64,000 bases of DNA from Pachyseris speciosa. Lineage: Eukaryota > Cnidaria > Anthozoa > Scleractinia > Pachyseridae. The stretch is from NCBI GenBank assembly GCA_016490735.1, contig JAEMWC010000214.1, positions 761,501 to 825,500 on the forward strand, written 5' to 3'. Shown one piece after another: positions 41,798 to 51,620 of the stretch. The notes under the pieces were generated by a model that had not been told where the DNA came from, ran no database searches, and saw only the letters and a list, made by a program, of their open reading frames with translations. The position numbers and the translations under genes are program-made. Every line of letters begins with the position of its first letter. Position 1 is the first letter of the stretch.

Positions 41798-42191
41798 AAA
41801 ACCCCTCGTCGGTCGACCATGTTCTCATGAAAGCCCTTACCTTAAATGGAAGATAATAAATAACTTTAAACGTAATAAGTGCACATTCATCAATAAAATG
41901 AGTTTCCCTTGTTTCCTTTATGTACTGCCATGGGGACATATCACTGCACAACAAATCCCGCACGTGATGCATAAGTGGTTTATCAATGGTATCTTCGATT
42001 TCCTTTCCCAACCGCTTTTCTATCTCTCTGATCAAAGCTTGCCTCACATTGTACTGCAAAAGGTCGGTTGCCATTCTTTCGTATATACAACCCAAAATTT
42101 TTTGTGCTGCTCTTTGTTCAACTGGGCGCGCCATCTGGTTGCTTTCCCCCCACGGTTTCTTCGGTCCGCCTCCCTCTATTTGGTGTGACAT
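41781..42191 (-). CDS. Unknown 137-residue protein (right-end cluster, gene 1)
   Basis: ATG at 42191 (MSHQIEGGG) is preferred; an in-frame Met at 42218 is the alternative. A long helical region (LGCIYERMATDLLQYNVRQA, LIREIEKRLGKEIEDTIDKP) is followed by HHVRDLLCSDMSPWQYIKET and an aromatic C-terminus. Intact. It opens the minus-strand cluster at the right edge of the viral element. No domain recognised. Confidence 0.5.
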   Translation of the reverse strand: MSHQIEGGGPKKPWGESNQMARPVEQRAAQKILGCIYERMATDLLQYNVRQALIREIEKRLGKEIEDTIDKPLMHHVRDLLCSDMSPWQYIKETRETHFIDECALITFKVIYYLPFKVRAFMRTWSTDEGFYDTVN

Positions 42192-42225
42192 GGTTACCCT
42201 TTCACCACACTTGTTCAATATGGTG

Positions 42226-42856
42226 TGTCAATTAATAGGTACTACACATTTCTCTAATAGGGTGGGGTGGTCAGACTGGTTTGAACCGGTTTTGAGCGGT
42301 TTAGTCCGGAAAGCCTGGCTTCCTCTCCTCCCCGCCCTTCCCCTGCCCCGCTTCCCCTCCCTATTTAATTGTTTATCGTAATCCAGAACGTTTGTTTTTT
42401 GGAACTAATAAAGAGCTTTGTTTATTTATTTATTTACTTTGTTATAGCCATATATTTTGTACCTAGACAGCCTAGTGTAACTGTTGACGTATATTTGCCT
42501 GAGTGGTGTTGTGAAGAATTGGAATCTCGGTGTTCATAAGAATTCGAACGAAACACCAACTACAGTATCTGATAACGTGCATACAAAATGGATTTTCCTT
42601 TCTGCTTACTTTGCAGTCTGAAAAGTAATAACAACTCATTAAGTTAAACACTGGCTTTTCATTTGTAGGTGATTCATTGGCTTCAGTTGCCTTATGTTGT
42701 TCGATTCTGCAGACAACAAGAGAACTTAACAACAACGTTTAGAGACGTATTTCCTCATTATGTACATGTAGATAAGAACATCTGTTCCAAACTATTTAAT
42801 AGGAACATTTACTGGCTGTTTTCTAATCAGTTCTATATTTTTTATTTATTTTTCAG
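42226..42856 (+). other. Remainder of DHX8 intron
   Basis: A C-rich stretch and an AATAAA-containing tail with (TTTA)n at about 42400-42440 suggest the end of a retroposon inserted on the plus strand. The last 20 bases before 42857 form a pyrimidine-rich acceptor. Confidence 0.4.
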
Positions 42857-42955
42857 ATCTACCATGGAAAGGTGACGACTATTATGCAGTTTGGATGCTT
42901 TGTACAGCTGGAAGGCTTGAGGGGCCGACATGAAGGCTTGGTGCATATTTCACAG
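42857..42955 (+). CDS. DHX8: DHX8 exon: S1 domain, first half
   Basis: Follows TTTATTTATTTTTCAG and ends CAG/GTATTT; 99 nt, exactly 33 codons, phase 0 at both ends. Encodes [20 protein letters not shown] then [10 protein letters not shown]. These are strands 1-4 of an S1 (OB-fold) RNA-binding domain with the DHX8-specific '[18 protein letters not shown]' wording. This is the strongest identification of the gene. Confidence 0.95.
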
Positions 42956-43324
42956 GTATTTCATAAATGTAACTGTATTGGTAAGCAAGGTAACTTTATT
43001 CTTGAGTTGTCTGAGCAAATGTCTTCCAGATTTGTTGCCTTATGGGAACGAAATGTCTAGTGACATCACTTAACACGCACTGTTTACACGAGCTGTGGCC
43101 ACACTTCAATAAAAAACAATGATTTTTGGTGAGGAAAATATTTATGATGACAAAAATTTTAAAAATACGGTACGGGGACAAGTTAAAAACAAGAACTTCA
43201 CGACGAATTCGAAAGCGGCCTTTATGACCATTAGAACCAGATTAATGTAGCTCAAGTCGATCGAAATTCAATTTTGGAGAAACAATTCTTCTCAACAGCC
43301 CTTCAATTAGCTTAACAGACGATG

Positions 43325-44228
43325 CTGGACTCTGAACGATTAAGACGTTTAAAATTCGCTTACGTGTACATCGAAAGTTTGCTAGTTCACGTGTTAAGAG
43401 CGCTGTCTTCTTGCCGTAATTGATGGTTCTTGGTTCGAGTCCTGGTGAGGTCAAAGTTTTTCCTTTGAATTCCTTTTTAGCTCATGGATGACGTAGTCAT
43501 GCCATGAGGTATAGGAGGCACTTCGATGTCACTCACTCACTCACTCTCACTCACTCACTCACTCACTCACTCACTCACTCACTCACTCACTCACTCACTC
43601 ACTCACTCACTCACTCACTCACTCACTCACTCACTCACTCACTCACTCACTCACTCACTCACTCACTCACTCACTCACTCACTCACTCACTCACTCACTC
43701 ACTCACTCACTCACTCACTCACTCACTCACTCACTCACTCACTCACTCACTCACTCACTCACTCACTCACTCACTCACTCACTCACTCACTCACTCACTC
43801 ACTCACTCACTCACTCACTCACTCACTCACTCACTCACTCACTCACTCACTCACTCACTCACTCGATTCTGATTAATTTATTCCCTAAACTTGGATGAAG
43901 CATTTCTTCTGTCCCTCCCCTGGACTCTGAACGATTAAGACGTTTAAAATTGGCTTACGTGTACATCGAAAGTTTGCTAGTTCATGTGTTAAGAGCGCTG
44001 TCTTCTTGCCGTAATTGATGGTTCTTGGTTCGAGTCCTGGTGAGGTCAAAGTTTTTCCTTTGAATTCCTTTTTAGCTCATGGATGACGTAGTCATGCCAT
44101 GAGGTATAGGAGGCACTTCGATGTCACTCACTCACTCACTCACTCACTCACTCACTCACTCACTCACTCGATTCTGATTAATTTATTCACTAAACTTGGA
44201 TGAAACATTTCTTCTGTCTCTCCCCTGG
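43325..44228 (+). repeat. Tandem duplication of a tRNA-like unit with TCAC arrays
   Basis: Unit 1 (43325-43919) and unit 2 (43920-44228) both run from CTGGACTCTGAACGATTAAG to 'cttctgtc-ctcccc'. Each contains a Pol III B-box-like GGTTCGAGTCC (43432-43442 in unit 1) and a TCAC microsatellite. They differ mainly in array length. A tRNA-derived repeat origin is likely. Confidence 0.8.
43529..43864 (+). repeat. (TCAC)n microsatellite, about 84 units
   Basis: 336 bp of almost pure TCAC/ACTC with one phase slip near 43545. Long Ser-Leu-Thr-His frames across it are artefacts. The sister array at 44124-44169 has about 11 units. Confidence 0.97.
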
Positions 44229-44229
44229 T

Positions 44230-44640
44230 AAGTATTGTATTTGTCCTCGCAGTATTCTTTGCTCAAGGTTTGCAAGTTCCAGGGGGTAGTAGAAATGCGT
44301 AGATTCTTGCTCGACTGTTTATATATCATGAAGTGAAAATGAATGGCGTCGATCATAGCATATGAAGAGTGGTGTTAGCGGATGATTTTTCGTCCGACCC
44401 TCTTGAATATATCAAAACAAAACAAAAGCCTACCGTAACCCTACCATGCACAACAAAACACTCTTTCGTTAATACGGCAATGAGGTTTTCCACGACCGAT
44501 ATATCAATTATTATTTTACAAGAAAGCAGTATGAATTTAAGAATGTAAGAATGCAGAGGGGATTTCGAGTCAAAAGATGTAGTATTAAACTTTGAGATCT
44601 AACCGGGAACGGCCTACTAAAATGCAAAACTATGCCCTAC
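44230..44640. other. No recognisable gene
   Basis: Probably 5'/3' flank of the two-gene transposon to the right. I could not match a TIR with the right flank at 47.2-47.4 kb. Confidence 0.4.
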
Positions 44641-44647
44641 TGTAACA

Positions 44648-44809
44648 CAATGAGGCAGACTCAGTCGATAATAATAACACTTTCTTGTTCAGTTGAAGTT
44701 TCAAGAATTGAAACAACATCTGTGCAGGCAATGAGGCAGACTCAGTCGATAATAATAACACTTTCTTGTTCAGTTGAAGTTTCAAGAATTGAAACAACAT
44801 CTGTGCAGG
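44648..44809. repeat. 81-bp tandem duplication
   Basis: CAATGAGGCAGACTCAGTCG... to CTGTGCAGG occurs twice head to tail (44648-44728, 44729-44809), apparently without differences. It covers the last codons and stop of the HIRAN gene. Confidence 0.95.
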
Positions 44810-45413
44810 CCGCCGCAGAAGCGCCACTCGAACATGAATGGGATGCTACACGATTCGAGCCTGTGCGTTCTTCATTTTGCGAGTCGTTGGTCAGGTCGTA
44901 CTCGTCATCTTCGGACTCACTTTCTGTTGTGACGGTAACAAGGAGTGATTTGTTGGCTATTTGGGGATTACCGAATAATCCAGAGAGATTCTCGGTAACA
45001 AGTTCTTGACACCTACAGAGCAGTTTTGCGTCTGCACAGGAAAACATCAGTTCAGCTGGAACATGTCGGCCACCCTGCAGACCCTGTGGAAGATCTCTTG
45101 AGAAAGTCGGCGATCCCGTAACCTTTGCACTAATGATTCCCCCGTGTTCGATGAAATACCAAGCAAATCTTGATATGTATTGTGGTATCTCGCCAACAAT
45201 TTTTTCCTCTCGGTAAACATCACCGCCAAGTGAGAAGTAGGAGGGTATTCCAAGTTGACGACCACTGAATGTCTTTTTGACTGCGACGGCGTACATGTCG
45301 TACATATTTTTAGGCTCTTGGTAGCAGCTCAAATTCTCCACTTGTTGAGGTTTCCATATCGCACTGTATACATGAAATCCTCGAATGCACGCAGTAACCG
45401 TAAACGACTCCAT
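44742..45413 (-). CDS. HIRAN-domain protein, divergent partner of transposase
   Basis: An intact 223-codon frame. Residues 1-125 look like a HIRAN domain: ACIRGFHVYSAIWKP, YAVAVKK, a Gly-rich turn, VGEIPQYISRFAWYFIEHGG and ISAKVTGSPTFSRDLPQG, then HVPAELMFSC. The C-terminus is acidic/Ser-rich (TTESESEDDEYDLTNDSQNE). HIRAN domains of HLTF/Rad5 bind DNA ends. The gene starts 210 bp from, and is divergent to, a pogo/Tigger-like transposase; a shared bidirectional promoter is plausible. Its last codons fall in an 81-bp duplication. Function in transposition is inference. Confidence 0.7.
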   Translation of the reverse strand: MESFTVTACIRGFHVYSAIWKPQQVENLSCYQEPKNMYDMYAVAVKKTFSGRQLGIPSYFSLGGDVYREEKIVGEIPQYISRFAWYFIEHGGIISAKVTGSPTFSRDLPQGLQGGRHVPAELMFSCADAKLLCRCQELVTENLSGLFGNPQIANKSLLVTVTTESESEDDEYDLTNDSQNEERTGSNRVASHSCSSGASAAACTDVVSILETSTEQESVIIID

Positions 45414-45623
45414 GATGAGTGTCTTTACTTGTCAACACTTAAAAACCCTTTTGGATCCCACTTACAGCAAGTGGTGTAGAGTTACCGTTGCTGGGCAGAT
45501 TTATCACGCCTGTCACGTTTACCGGCATGGTATTGGTTGTTCTCTTATCCGCGCTTTGAACCGTAGTTCGTAGGAGAAGAGAGTCGTTGCGGTTATACCG
45601 TCTTCAGCCATCAATTTCAGTTT
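45414..45623. promoter_or_regulatory. Candidate bidirectional promoter
   Basis: A 210-bp gap between the divergent HIRAN and transposase starts. No TATA box or other motif is firmly identified; the call rests on gene orientation only. Confidence 0.3.
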
Positions 45624-47079
45624 TTGTCTTCACTTGCATTGGTATGTCTATTCGGAGATATTTTCAACTACGAGAAAATTCTTCTGGAAAATTCTTCTGG
45701 GTCCCGCACCATTGATGAAGCTCTGCTACTTATGTCCTCGGTGTCAGATGTGGTGACAGAAGAGAATTCCGAGAGTATTGCACGTGGGATACGTGCCGCA
45801 AATAACAAAAGAAAACCTTATGATCGCTTTACAGACGAAGATCGCTATGTGATAGCCACTTACTGCGCTCCACACGGTCCTATTGCGACAGTGAAGCATT
45901 TCAAGTCGAAATTTCCAAACCTTAAAGAGAGCACTGCACGCAACTTCCGCTATAGGTATCGAAAGCTTCTGTCGAAGGAACTGCAATATGGCAATGGGCA
46001 GAACTCAGTGTCAAGCATACCAACCTCGAAGCCTGGGAGGAAGCGTGACCTGGAAGAAAGTGACCTGGACAAAGAAGTGATGAGCTTTATTTATAATTTT
46101 CGTGAAGTTGGAGGAGTTGTAAATGGTAAAATAGCTGTAGCTGCTGCGAAAGGCATTATTAATGCCAAGAACAAAGAAATTTTAGTCGAGAATGGAGGCC
46201 ATGTTACCCTTGGCAATGGCTGGGTAAAATCTCTGTTTAAAAGAATGAATTTTGTGCGCAGGAAAAAGACCACCTCTACAAAGCCAAAGATGATCGGCGA
46301 AGCCAGGGATCAACTACAACGAGATACCACCGAAATATCTATACAGTCCAGCAGTCAGCAATGGTCCCCCAGCAGCTTATTGTTAACATCGACCAAACTC
46401 CAGTAAAGATGGTTCCTGTCTCAGAGTACACAATGAGCGAAAAGGGGCAGACTGTGTTTCTGTTATTGGGGGCGACGACAAGAAAATGTTCACTGCGATG
46501 TTCTCAGTAACAGTGAATGGGAAAAAACAGAAAAACAGAGAGATGTCACCCGAAAATGGATTTCCCGGTAGGTTTCCACGTCACTCATAATCCTATGTAC
46601 TGGTCAAACACTGACACAACCAAGGAGCTGCTGACTAAAATCATCATACCGTACACCGAGAAAGTAAAGAAAGAAATGAAACTTCCAGATTCACAGAAGG
46701 CCATAATAGTGTGCGACACCTTTAAGGGGCAGAATAACAATGATGTGCGAGCCCTACTAGAGAAGCATAACATCGCAGAAGTCGTTGTACCAGCAAATAC
46801 CACTGCGTTTAACCAACCCCTTGATGTATCAGTCAAAAATTTCAAGGATGGTATGCTGAAGAAGTCGAGAAGAAGATAAACGCTGGGCAAAACACCAGTG
46901 ACATTGCAATTGAGATGGGCATTCCAGTTATGCGTGAGCTTACCTCACGTTGGTTGATCGATTTTTATCAATACATGCAGAAAAATCCCGCGATCATCGA
47001 CAATGGATGGAAAAAATGCGGCATTACAGACGCCCTAGAAAATGGTGTTCCTTCAGATGACCCATTCGCACCGATCTGA
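45624..47079 (+). pseudogene. pogo/Tigger-like (DDE_1) transposase, frameshifted
   Basis: N-terminal HTH regions: a psq-like helix set (DRYVIATYCAPHGPIATVKH) and a CENP-B-like segment ending GNGWVKSLFKRMNFVRRKKT. The catalytic core has D in VNIDQTPVKM (46391), D in IVCDTFKGQNNND (46714) and D in FNQPLDVSVKNF (46822), a DDD triad as in pogo/Tigger. The C-terminal helix region ends NGVPSDDPFAPI with a stop at 47079. Three reading frames are used, with changes near the C5 run at about 46365, near 46510-46550 and near 46850. Start is taken at 45624, but a later Met (45732) is possible. Confidence 0.8.
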
Positions 47080-47221
47080 TGAACTGAATTGCTGTTCACT
47101 TGACATTTCTTGTTCCTTGTACATTGTTTTGTTTGCGTAACAGACTACCGCATTATGTTTAAGTCCAATTTATAACGCCCCAGTGGCACAAGTCCATTAA
47201 AAGCAGAGTTTTAATTTGACT

Positions 47222-47350
47222 GAAGAGAGTTAATTTTTGCGGTGTTTTATTTTGCGGTTTTTTTTTTCTGCGGGAACTAATTTTTGCGGATCGAGGTCAA
47301 TCCGCAAAATTCGCAAAAATTAGAACCCGCAAAATTTTCATGCTACACGG
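47222..47350. repeat. Inverted repeats of TTTTTGCGG
   Basis: CTAATTTTTGCGGA is mirrored by CGCAAAAATTAG, with further TTTTTGCGGTG/TTTTGCGGTT and 'cccgcaaaattttc' units. Located just after the transposase stop, this may be a subterminal transposase-binding region; no matching copy was seen on the left. Confidence 0.6.
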
Positions 47351-47780
47351 TACTATGCTATAACTTTCGGGGTGTCACACAACGCTCTCTTTGATCGGAC
47401 GGCAGCACTTTTCCATGGGTAGGGGGTGGCGGATATTGAAATGTGTCATAAAATACATCATACTTGCTTGATCAAAAATTTTTCATCGCAATACAGTGCA
47501 CTGCAAGTGTTCTTCTAACAAAGCGCATACCGTACCGTACGAAAAAAATAAATAATGGAATACTGTAATTTACGAAACGTGTCGTAAAATGATCAAAACT
47601 TCTTCATCGCAATACCCCAAAACTTCTACCAAAGCGCATACCGTAAAGAATGGAATACTGTAAATAATGTAATAAACTAATAAATTCTAAGTTTTATTAC
47701 CTTTCCAGAGATATAAATTTTACCCTGGCTTAATTGTCAGTGGTGTCAGTGTGGTTTTACTTTTTTAGTTAAATTAAACT

Positions 47781-47946
47781 TTGCGAGCTAGGATACATCG
47801 TGAAGAAAATCTTCAGAATGAGTTTCACTTATGAGGTAAGTTTGTCAAGTACATTGCTTTATGATTAAAGCAATGTGTTTGACAAACTTACCTTGTAAGT
47901 GAAACTTATTCTGAAGATTTTCTTCACGATGTATCCTAGCTCGCAA
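47781..47946. repeat. 166-bp near-perfect palindrome
   Basis: The left arm TTGCGAGCTAGGATACATCG... continues for about 80 bp and is mirrored almost exactly, with the centre near 'ctttatgattaaag'. Its transcript would form a long hairpin. No flanking duplication recognised. Confidence 0.9.
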
Positions 47947-48305
47947 ATCTCAAAACTGCAGCGTTTCGCCGGAACAACTAGCTTTGAACCTTGTTCGCAG
48001 ATGACCGCTCTGATCTAATATCGGGTTTCGCAAGACGTGTCATCTGTCATTAAGCTACATATTCTACTTGCATGATCATATGATTACGCAAGGCCGGTTC
48101 CGGTTCTTTTATTTCACCCATCACCCTTATAAGGTTAAGATTTTGTTTCAAACACTTGGAGAAACTGATTTTCATCTTGGAGAAATCTTTAAGGTCTTTT
48201 AAGGTGATTAAGGCAATTTATTTTTTCCAAGAGGGCACGGTAACGAATCCTGCAATCTGATTGGTTCTTAGCGCGGTCCGGATTTTCCTATCTCTGCCCA
48301 CGGTC

Positions 48306-48733
48306 CAATCTCATACCCAGAGTCCTCGGTCTGTTTGGTCAGCGGGTGGACGCCCGGAGAGACTCTGGAACAATGGAACGCCATTTTCCCAGAAAATCTG
48401 GGGTAAAACAATGGAAGCCGTTACGGGCCAGCCAATCAAAAAAATTGATTTTTTTCCATTATTCCAGAGGCTCTTTGACCAGCGGTTAGTCGCCAGGAGA
48501 GACTTTGGGATAATGGAAAAAAAACAAATTTTTTGATTGGCTGGCCGGTAACGGCTTCCATTGTTTTACCCCAGATCTTCTGGGAAAATGGCGGTCTATT
48601 ATCCAGAGTCTCTCCTGGCGACTAACCGCTGGCCAAAGAGCCTGAGGACTCTGGGTACGAGATTGTTATCCCAGAGTCTCTCGTGGCGACTAACCGCTGG
48701 CCAAAGAGCCTGAGGACTCTGGGTACGAGATTG
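48306..48733. mobile_element. Mutator-type foldback MITE with 9-bp target duplication
   Basis: The ends CAATCTCATACCCAGAGTCC and its inverted copy (CTCTGGGTACGAGATTG) bound a 428-bp element rich in nested inverted arms (AATGGAAGCCGTTACGG/CCGGTAACGGCTTCCATT). Both sides carry the same 9 bp, CCCACGGTC (48297-48305 and 48734-48742). A 9-bp duplication is typical of Mutator-like elements. The right part contains a direct duplication of about 67 bp (TTATCCCAGAGTCTCTC...). Confidence 0.8.
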
Positions 48734-49032
48734 CCCACGGTCACGGTTTGTATAAGTCTTCAAACATCATTGTTTAGTTTGTTTAGTTTATTTCTCTGTG
48801 ATTGCTATGAAATATCACTGCTTGTTTGTTTATGTTTCTTACTCCAAGATATATTTGAAGTTCTGTTTTATCGTTTATCTACCATTTTTCTCTGAGATTT
48901 GCGGACGGCTTTTTTATATGCTAAAATTAAACTGTGATAGTGTGAAGTAGGGCGCGTGGAAAGACTTTTTGCAAATCAGTTTTCCTTGTCCATCATCAAA
49001 AAATAAAAACAGCAGAAAAAATAAATCTGTCA

Positions 49033-49159
49033 CCGGCTTAGGTCGGCCCGTATAGGGAAAAACTATGCCCTCGGCCTTGAGTACGACCATCGGCCTGCGG
49101 CCTCGGGCCGTACTCAAGATCTCGGGCACAGTTTTTCCCTATACGGACCTCCCAGCCGG
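49033..49159. mobile_element. Palindromic MITE
   Basis: CCGGCTTAGGTCGGCCCGTA and 'tagggaaaaactatgccctc' are mirrored by 'gggcacagtttttccctata' and CGGACCTCCCAGCCGG, with loop near 'gcctgcggcctcgg'. A truncated relative lies at 50878-50935. Confidence 0.8.
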
Positions 49160-49262
49160 GGAATAACATATATTTATTACTATACGTTGGACGCTATGAA
49201 CCCCATTTCGGGTTGTCATTCTTTGTTTTCTCTTGTATAATCGAGGTATTTTCACGATTTAA

Positions 49263-50274
49263 CCCTTTAGGTCCAGTGTCCGATATATCGGACGACAGAC
49301 AGGCCTACCGCTTTCACGATTGCCCACGCTCTCAAATTTAGACCTTATTATTATGGTCTGTTTATAGTGTCAACCAGTAACTGTTTTACGCTTTAAGAGC
49401 CAATACACTGGGAATAACCTTCGTTTCCCGTTCCATATCATTATTTGTTTTCAAGCAAAACCAAAAAGGGCCGTTTTATGCGCCCTGGAGCAAAGCTTAA
49501 AAACACCCATCTTTACTTTCAATTCTTTAATTCAAAATCTCCTTTGGAAAACCAAATATTCTAATGAGAGCAAACCTTGATCTCACGACTAAGCATCTCC
49601 AATTTTGCCTCTCACGCCTACAACGAGTCGAGCATCAGCCATTTGATTCGAGCCACTTTTGAAAGCCTCTGTTTTTCTCTTTGGCACCCGGATTGCATTC
49701 TGGGAGTTTGGATACCACGGCGAAATGAAAGTCCCGCCATCCTCATTTTATAGATTTTTCATAACTAAGTGTCGAGCCATCCGGACCTACTGGCAAACTA
49801 TGGTACGCGTTGTGTTCTTTGCAAGTTAAATCTCACCAAAATTGCCTTGCTACGTCCAAGAATCCATCACAGAACGGCTAGAGAGACGAACTTCACTTCT
49901 GAGCTGCCATGACTCAACACGACCACTTTCGGCGTCCCAGTCGTTGTGAAATTGTCTCTCACCTCTGGCTTCGTTCAAAGGTTTGCCTCTACTCTCCATT
50001 CCAGCTTAATGATGCCAGCCTGGGAGCTTCTGCAGTGAAAAATGGCTCGAAAACACACTTATAAACCGAGTACCTACCGATTACAACTTGTTACATTCGC
50101 GAGCAAAACAACAACGGTTCAATTTGGTGACGTCACAATAAAAACTTGAGTCCTCGGTATTCCAGAGCAGCAAACGTTTCAAGGGATACCTTCATATAGG
50201 ACATCTAGATCCCTTTCAGTTATTTGCATGGAGAAAATTGCCGAAAGAGTTCAAAGAATTTGGTCCTTAAAGGG
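49263..50274. mobile_element. piggyBac-type non-autonomous element 2
   Basis: TTAA on both sides (49259-49262, 50275-50278) with termini CCCTTTAGGTCC and inverted GGTCCTTAAAGGG. About 1.0 kb, no transposase. The left end continues into a short palindrome (GTCCGATATATCGGAC). Its TIR differs from the element at 22.4 kb, so they are separate families. Confidence 0.75.
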
Positions 50275-50279
50275 TTAAA

Positions 50280-51240
50280 CGAACAAGAAAGTATATGCTT
50301 GTATTTTGTTGTCATGAGATTCCGTCTCTGTGGCCGGTGTTGTACAAGTTATTTTGCACTTGTTGTTGTTGTTGTTCGTTGTTGCAGCGATAGCCGTAGT
50401 TTTAATTTATGAGCTTTAACATATTTTACTGCGTGTAATCGTTTTCTTTGCTTTGCATTTTACACTTTTTCAATTTATAAATCGACGTTTTGTTAAGTTT
50501 AATTCAAGAAGAAACGAGTTTTCTTTTATCGTTCAATTTATGCCTTTGTGTTGAGGTGAAGGTTGCACGCGAGAGTCACTGTCTTCAGTTGTATAATACT
50601 AGCAAAATTTAAAAACTCTGAAAGGCAAACTTACCTCTAATACAGTTCAGGTTTCTGACCTTAAAGTGCCTGTTAAAATTCTCTGTGAAGATTTCGAGGA
50701 TCAATTTTTGCCACGGTAAGGCGAGAAATTTGAAAACTTTTGTTCAGTAGTATTTTGTTTTTGATCGACTAAATGTCAATGGAAATTCGCGCGTAATAAA
50801 CAGAATTTGCCGGTCGTAGATTGATTATCCCGCCTATAAACCAGTTATTTCCACGAACAAAATAAACACGTTATTTGCCGGCCCTAGTCGGTCCGTATTG
50901 GGAAAAACTGTGCCCTCGGGCTATACTCGAATAACATATATGTACTGTGCAAAGATCTGTGTTTTTAATTGCAAGGTTATTAAAGCGGAGTTTGCATGCA
51001 ACGTGTTTGTATTTTTCTACCCGCTACCCGCCACCCGCCACCCGCTACCCGTGGAAAAGTGCTGCCGTTGATCAGACGTTGCGTGCGGGCGAGAATACAT
51101 CACAACAATTGTTGTTTAGTTTGAATAATAAGTTAGACTCTGGGAAACGGATTGCATTACTAGTTAAGTGTAGATCGCAATTAGTGTAGCAAGATGCATC
51201 CATGAGCTGGCTCAGAGGAGCCTTTGATACTCTTTTTTAT
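50280..51240. other. No recognisable gene
   Basis: AT-rich. Holds a truncated copy (50878-50935) of the 49.0-kb palindromic MITE and a short CCCGC(T/C)AC tandem run at about 51020-51055. Confidence 0.4.
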
Positions 51241-51404
51241 CAACGCTTAAGCTGTGAAGCAATTTTGCAATTTGACAGGGGAACATGTTGATAGCGATTC
51301 TATGGATATTCGCAAATCGAACACAAAGCCAAGCGAAATGGGCCGCCAGCCGATCAAGCTTGTGAAAGCACCCAGTGAGTGGTACTACGATTTGTTTGAC
51401 AATT

Positions 51405-51620
51405 TCAAACAAAGCGAAGAATTTGTCCAACCTAAACTACTATATTTTCATGAAAATGCTAAGTGATTCGGAAACCTTGACCGCTAGTCGCCGAGAACTG
51501 AATTTGTGTTACGACATATCGGATCGTATTCTCTGCCCAGCGAAGTTTAAAAACTATAAAGGTCATCCGAATCACTTGACACATGTTAATGAAAATACCA
51601 TAGTTTAGATTAGATAAATT
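51405..51620. repeat. Imperfect foldback repeat
   Basis: 'ctaaactactatattttcat...aagtgattcggaaacct' at 51430-51480 is mirrored at 51560-51610 ('aggtcatccgaatcactt...gaaaataccatagtttag'). The open frames over it carry no recognisable domain. Confidence 0.65.

Larger units (their letters stand above)
28255..42225. mobile_element. Endogenous Polinton/adintovirus-like element (decayed)
   Basis: A cluster of virus hallmark genes fills one DHX8 intron: protein-primed-type DNA polymerase B, retrovirus-like integrase, FtsK/HerA-type packaging ATPase, penton-like and double-jelly-roll major capsid proteins, adenain-like protease, plus phospholipase A2, tail-fibre-like and small unknown proteins. This set is diagnostic of Polintons/Mavericks and adintoviruses. 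PolB lacks its N-terminus, so the left end is truncated. No terminal inverted repeats were recognised at either side. Virtually every gene carries stops or frame changes, so the copy is not functional. Confidence 0.9.

Noticed and set aside
43504..43876. Two overlapping 116-122-residue frames of Ser-Leu-Thr-His repeats
   Set aside because: Translation of a TCAC microsatellite; any stop-free phase of a 4-bp repeat gives this.
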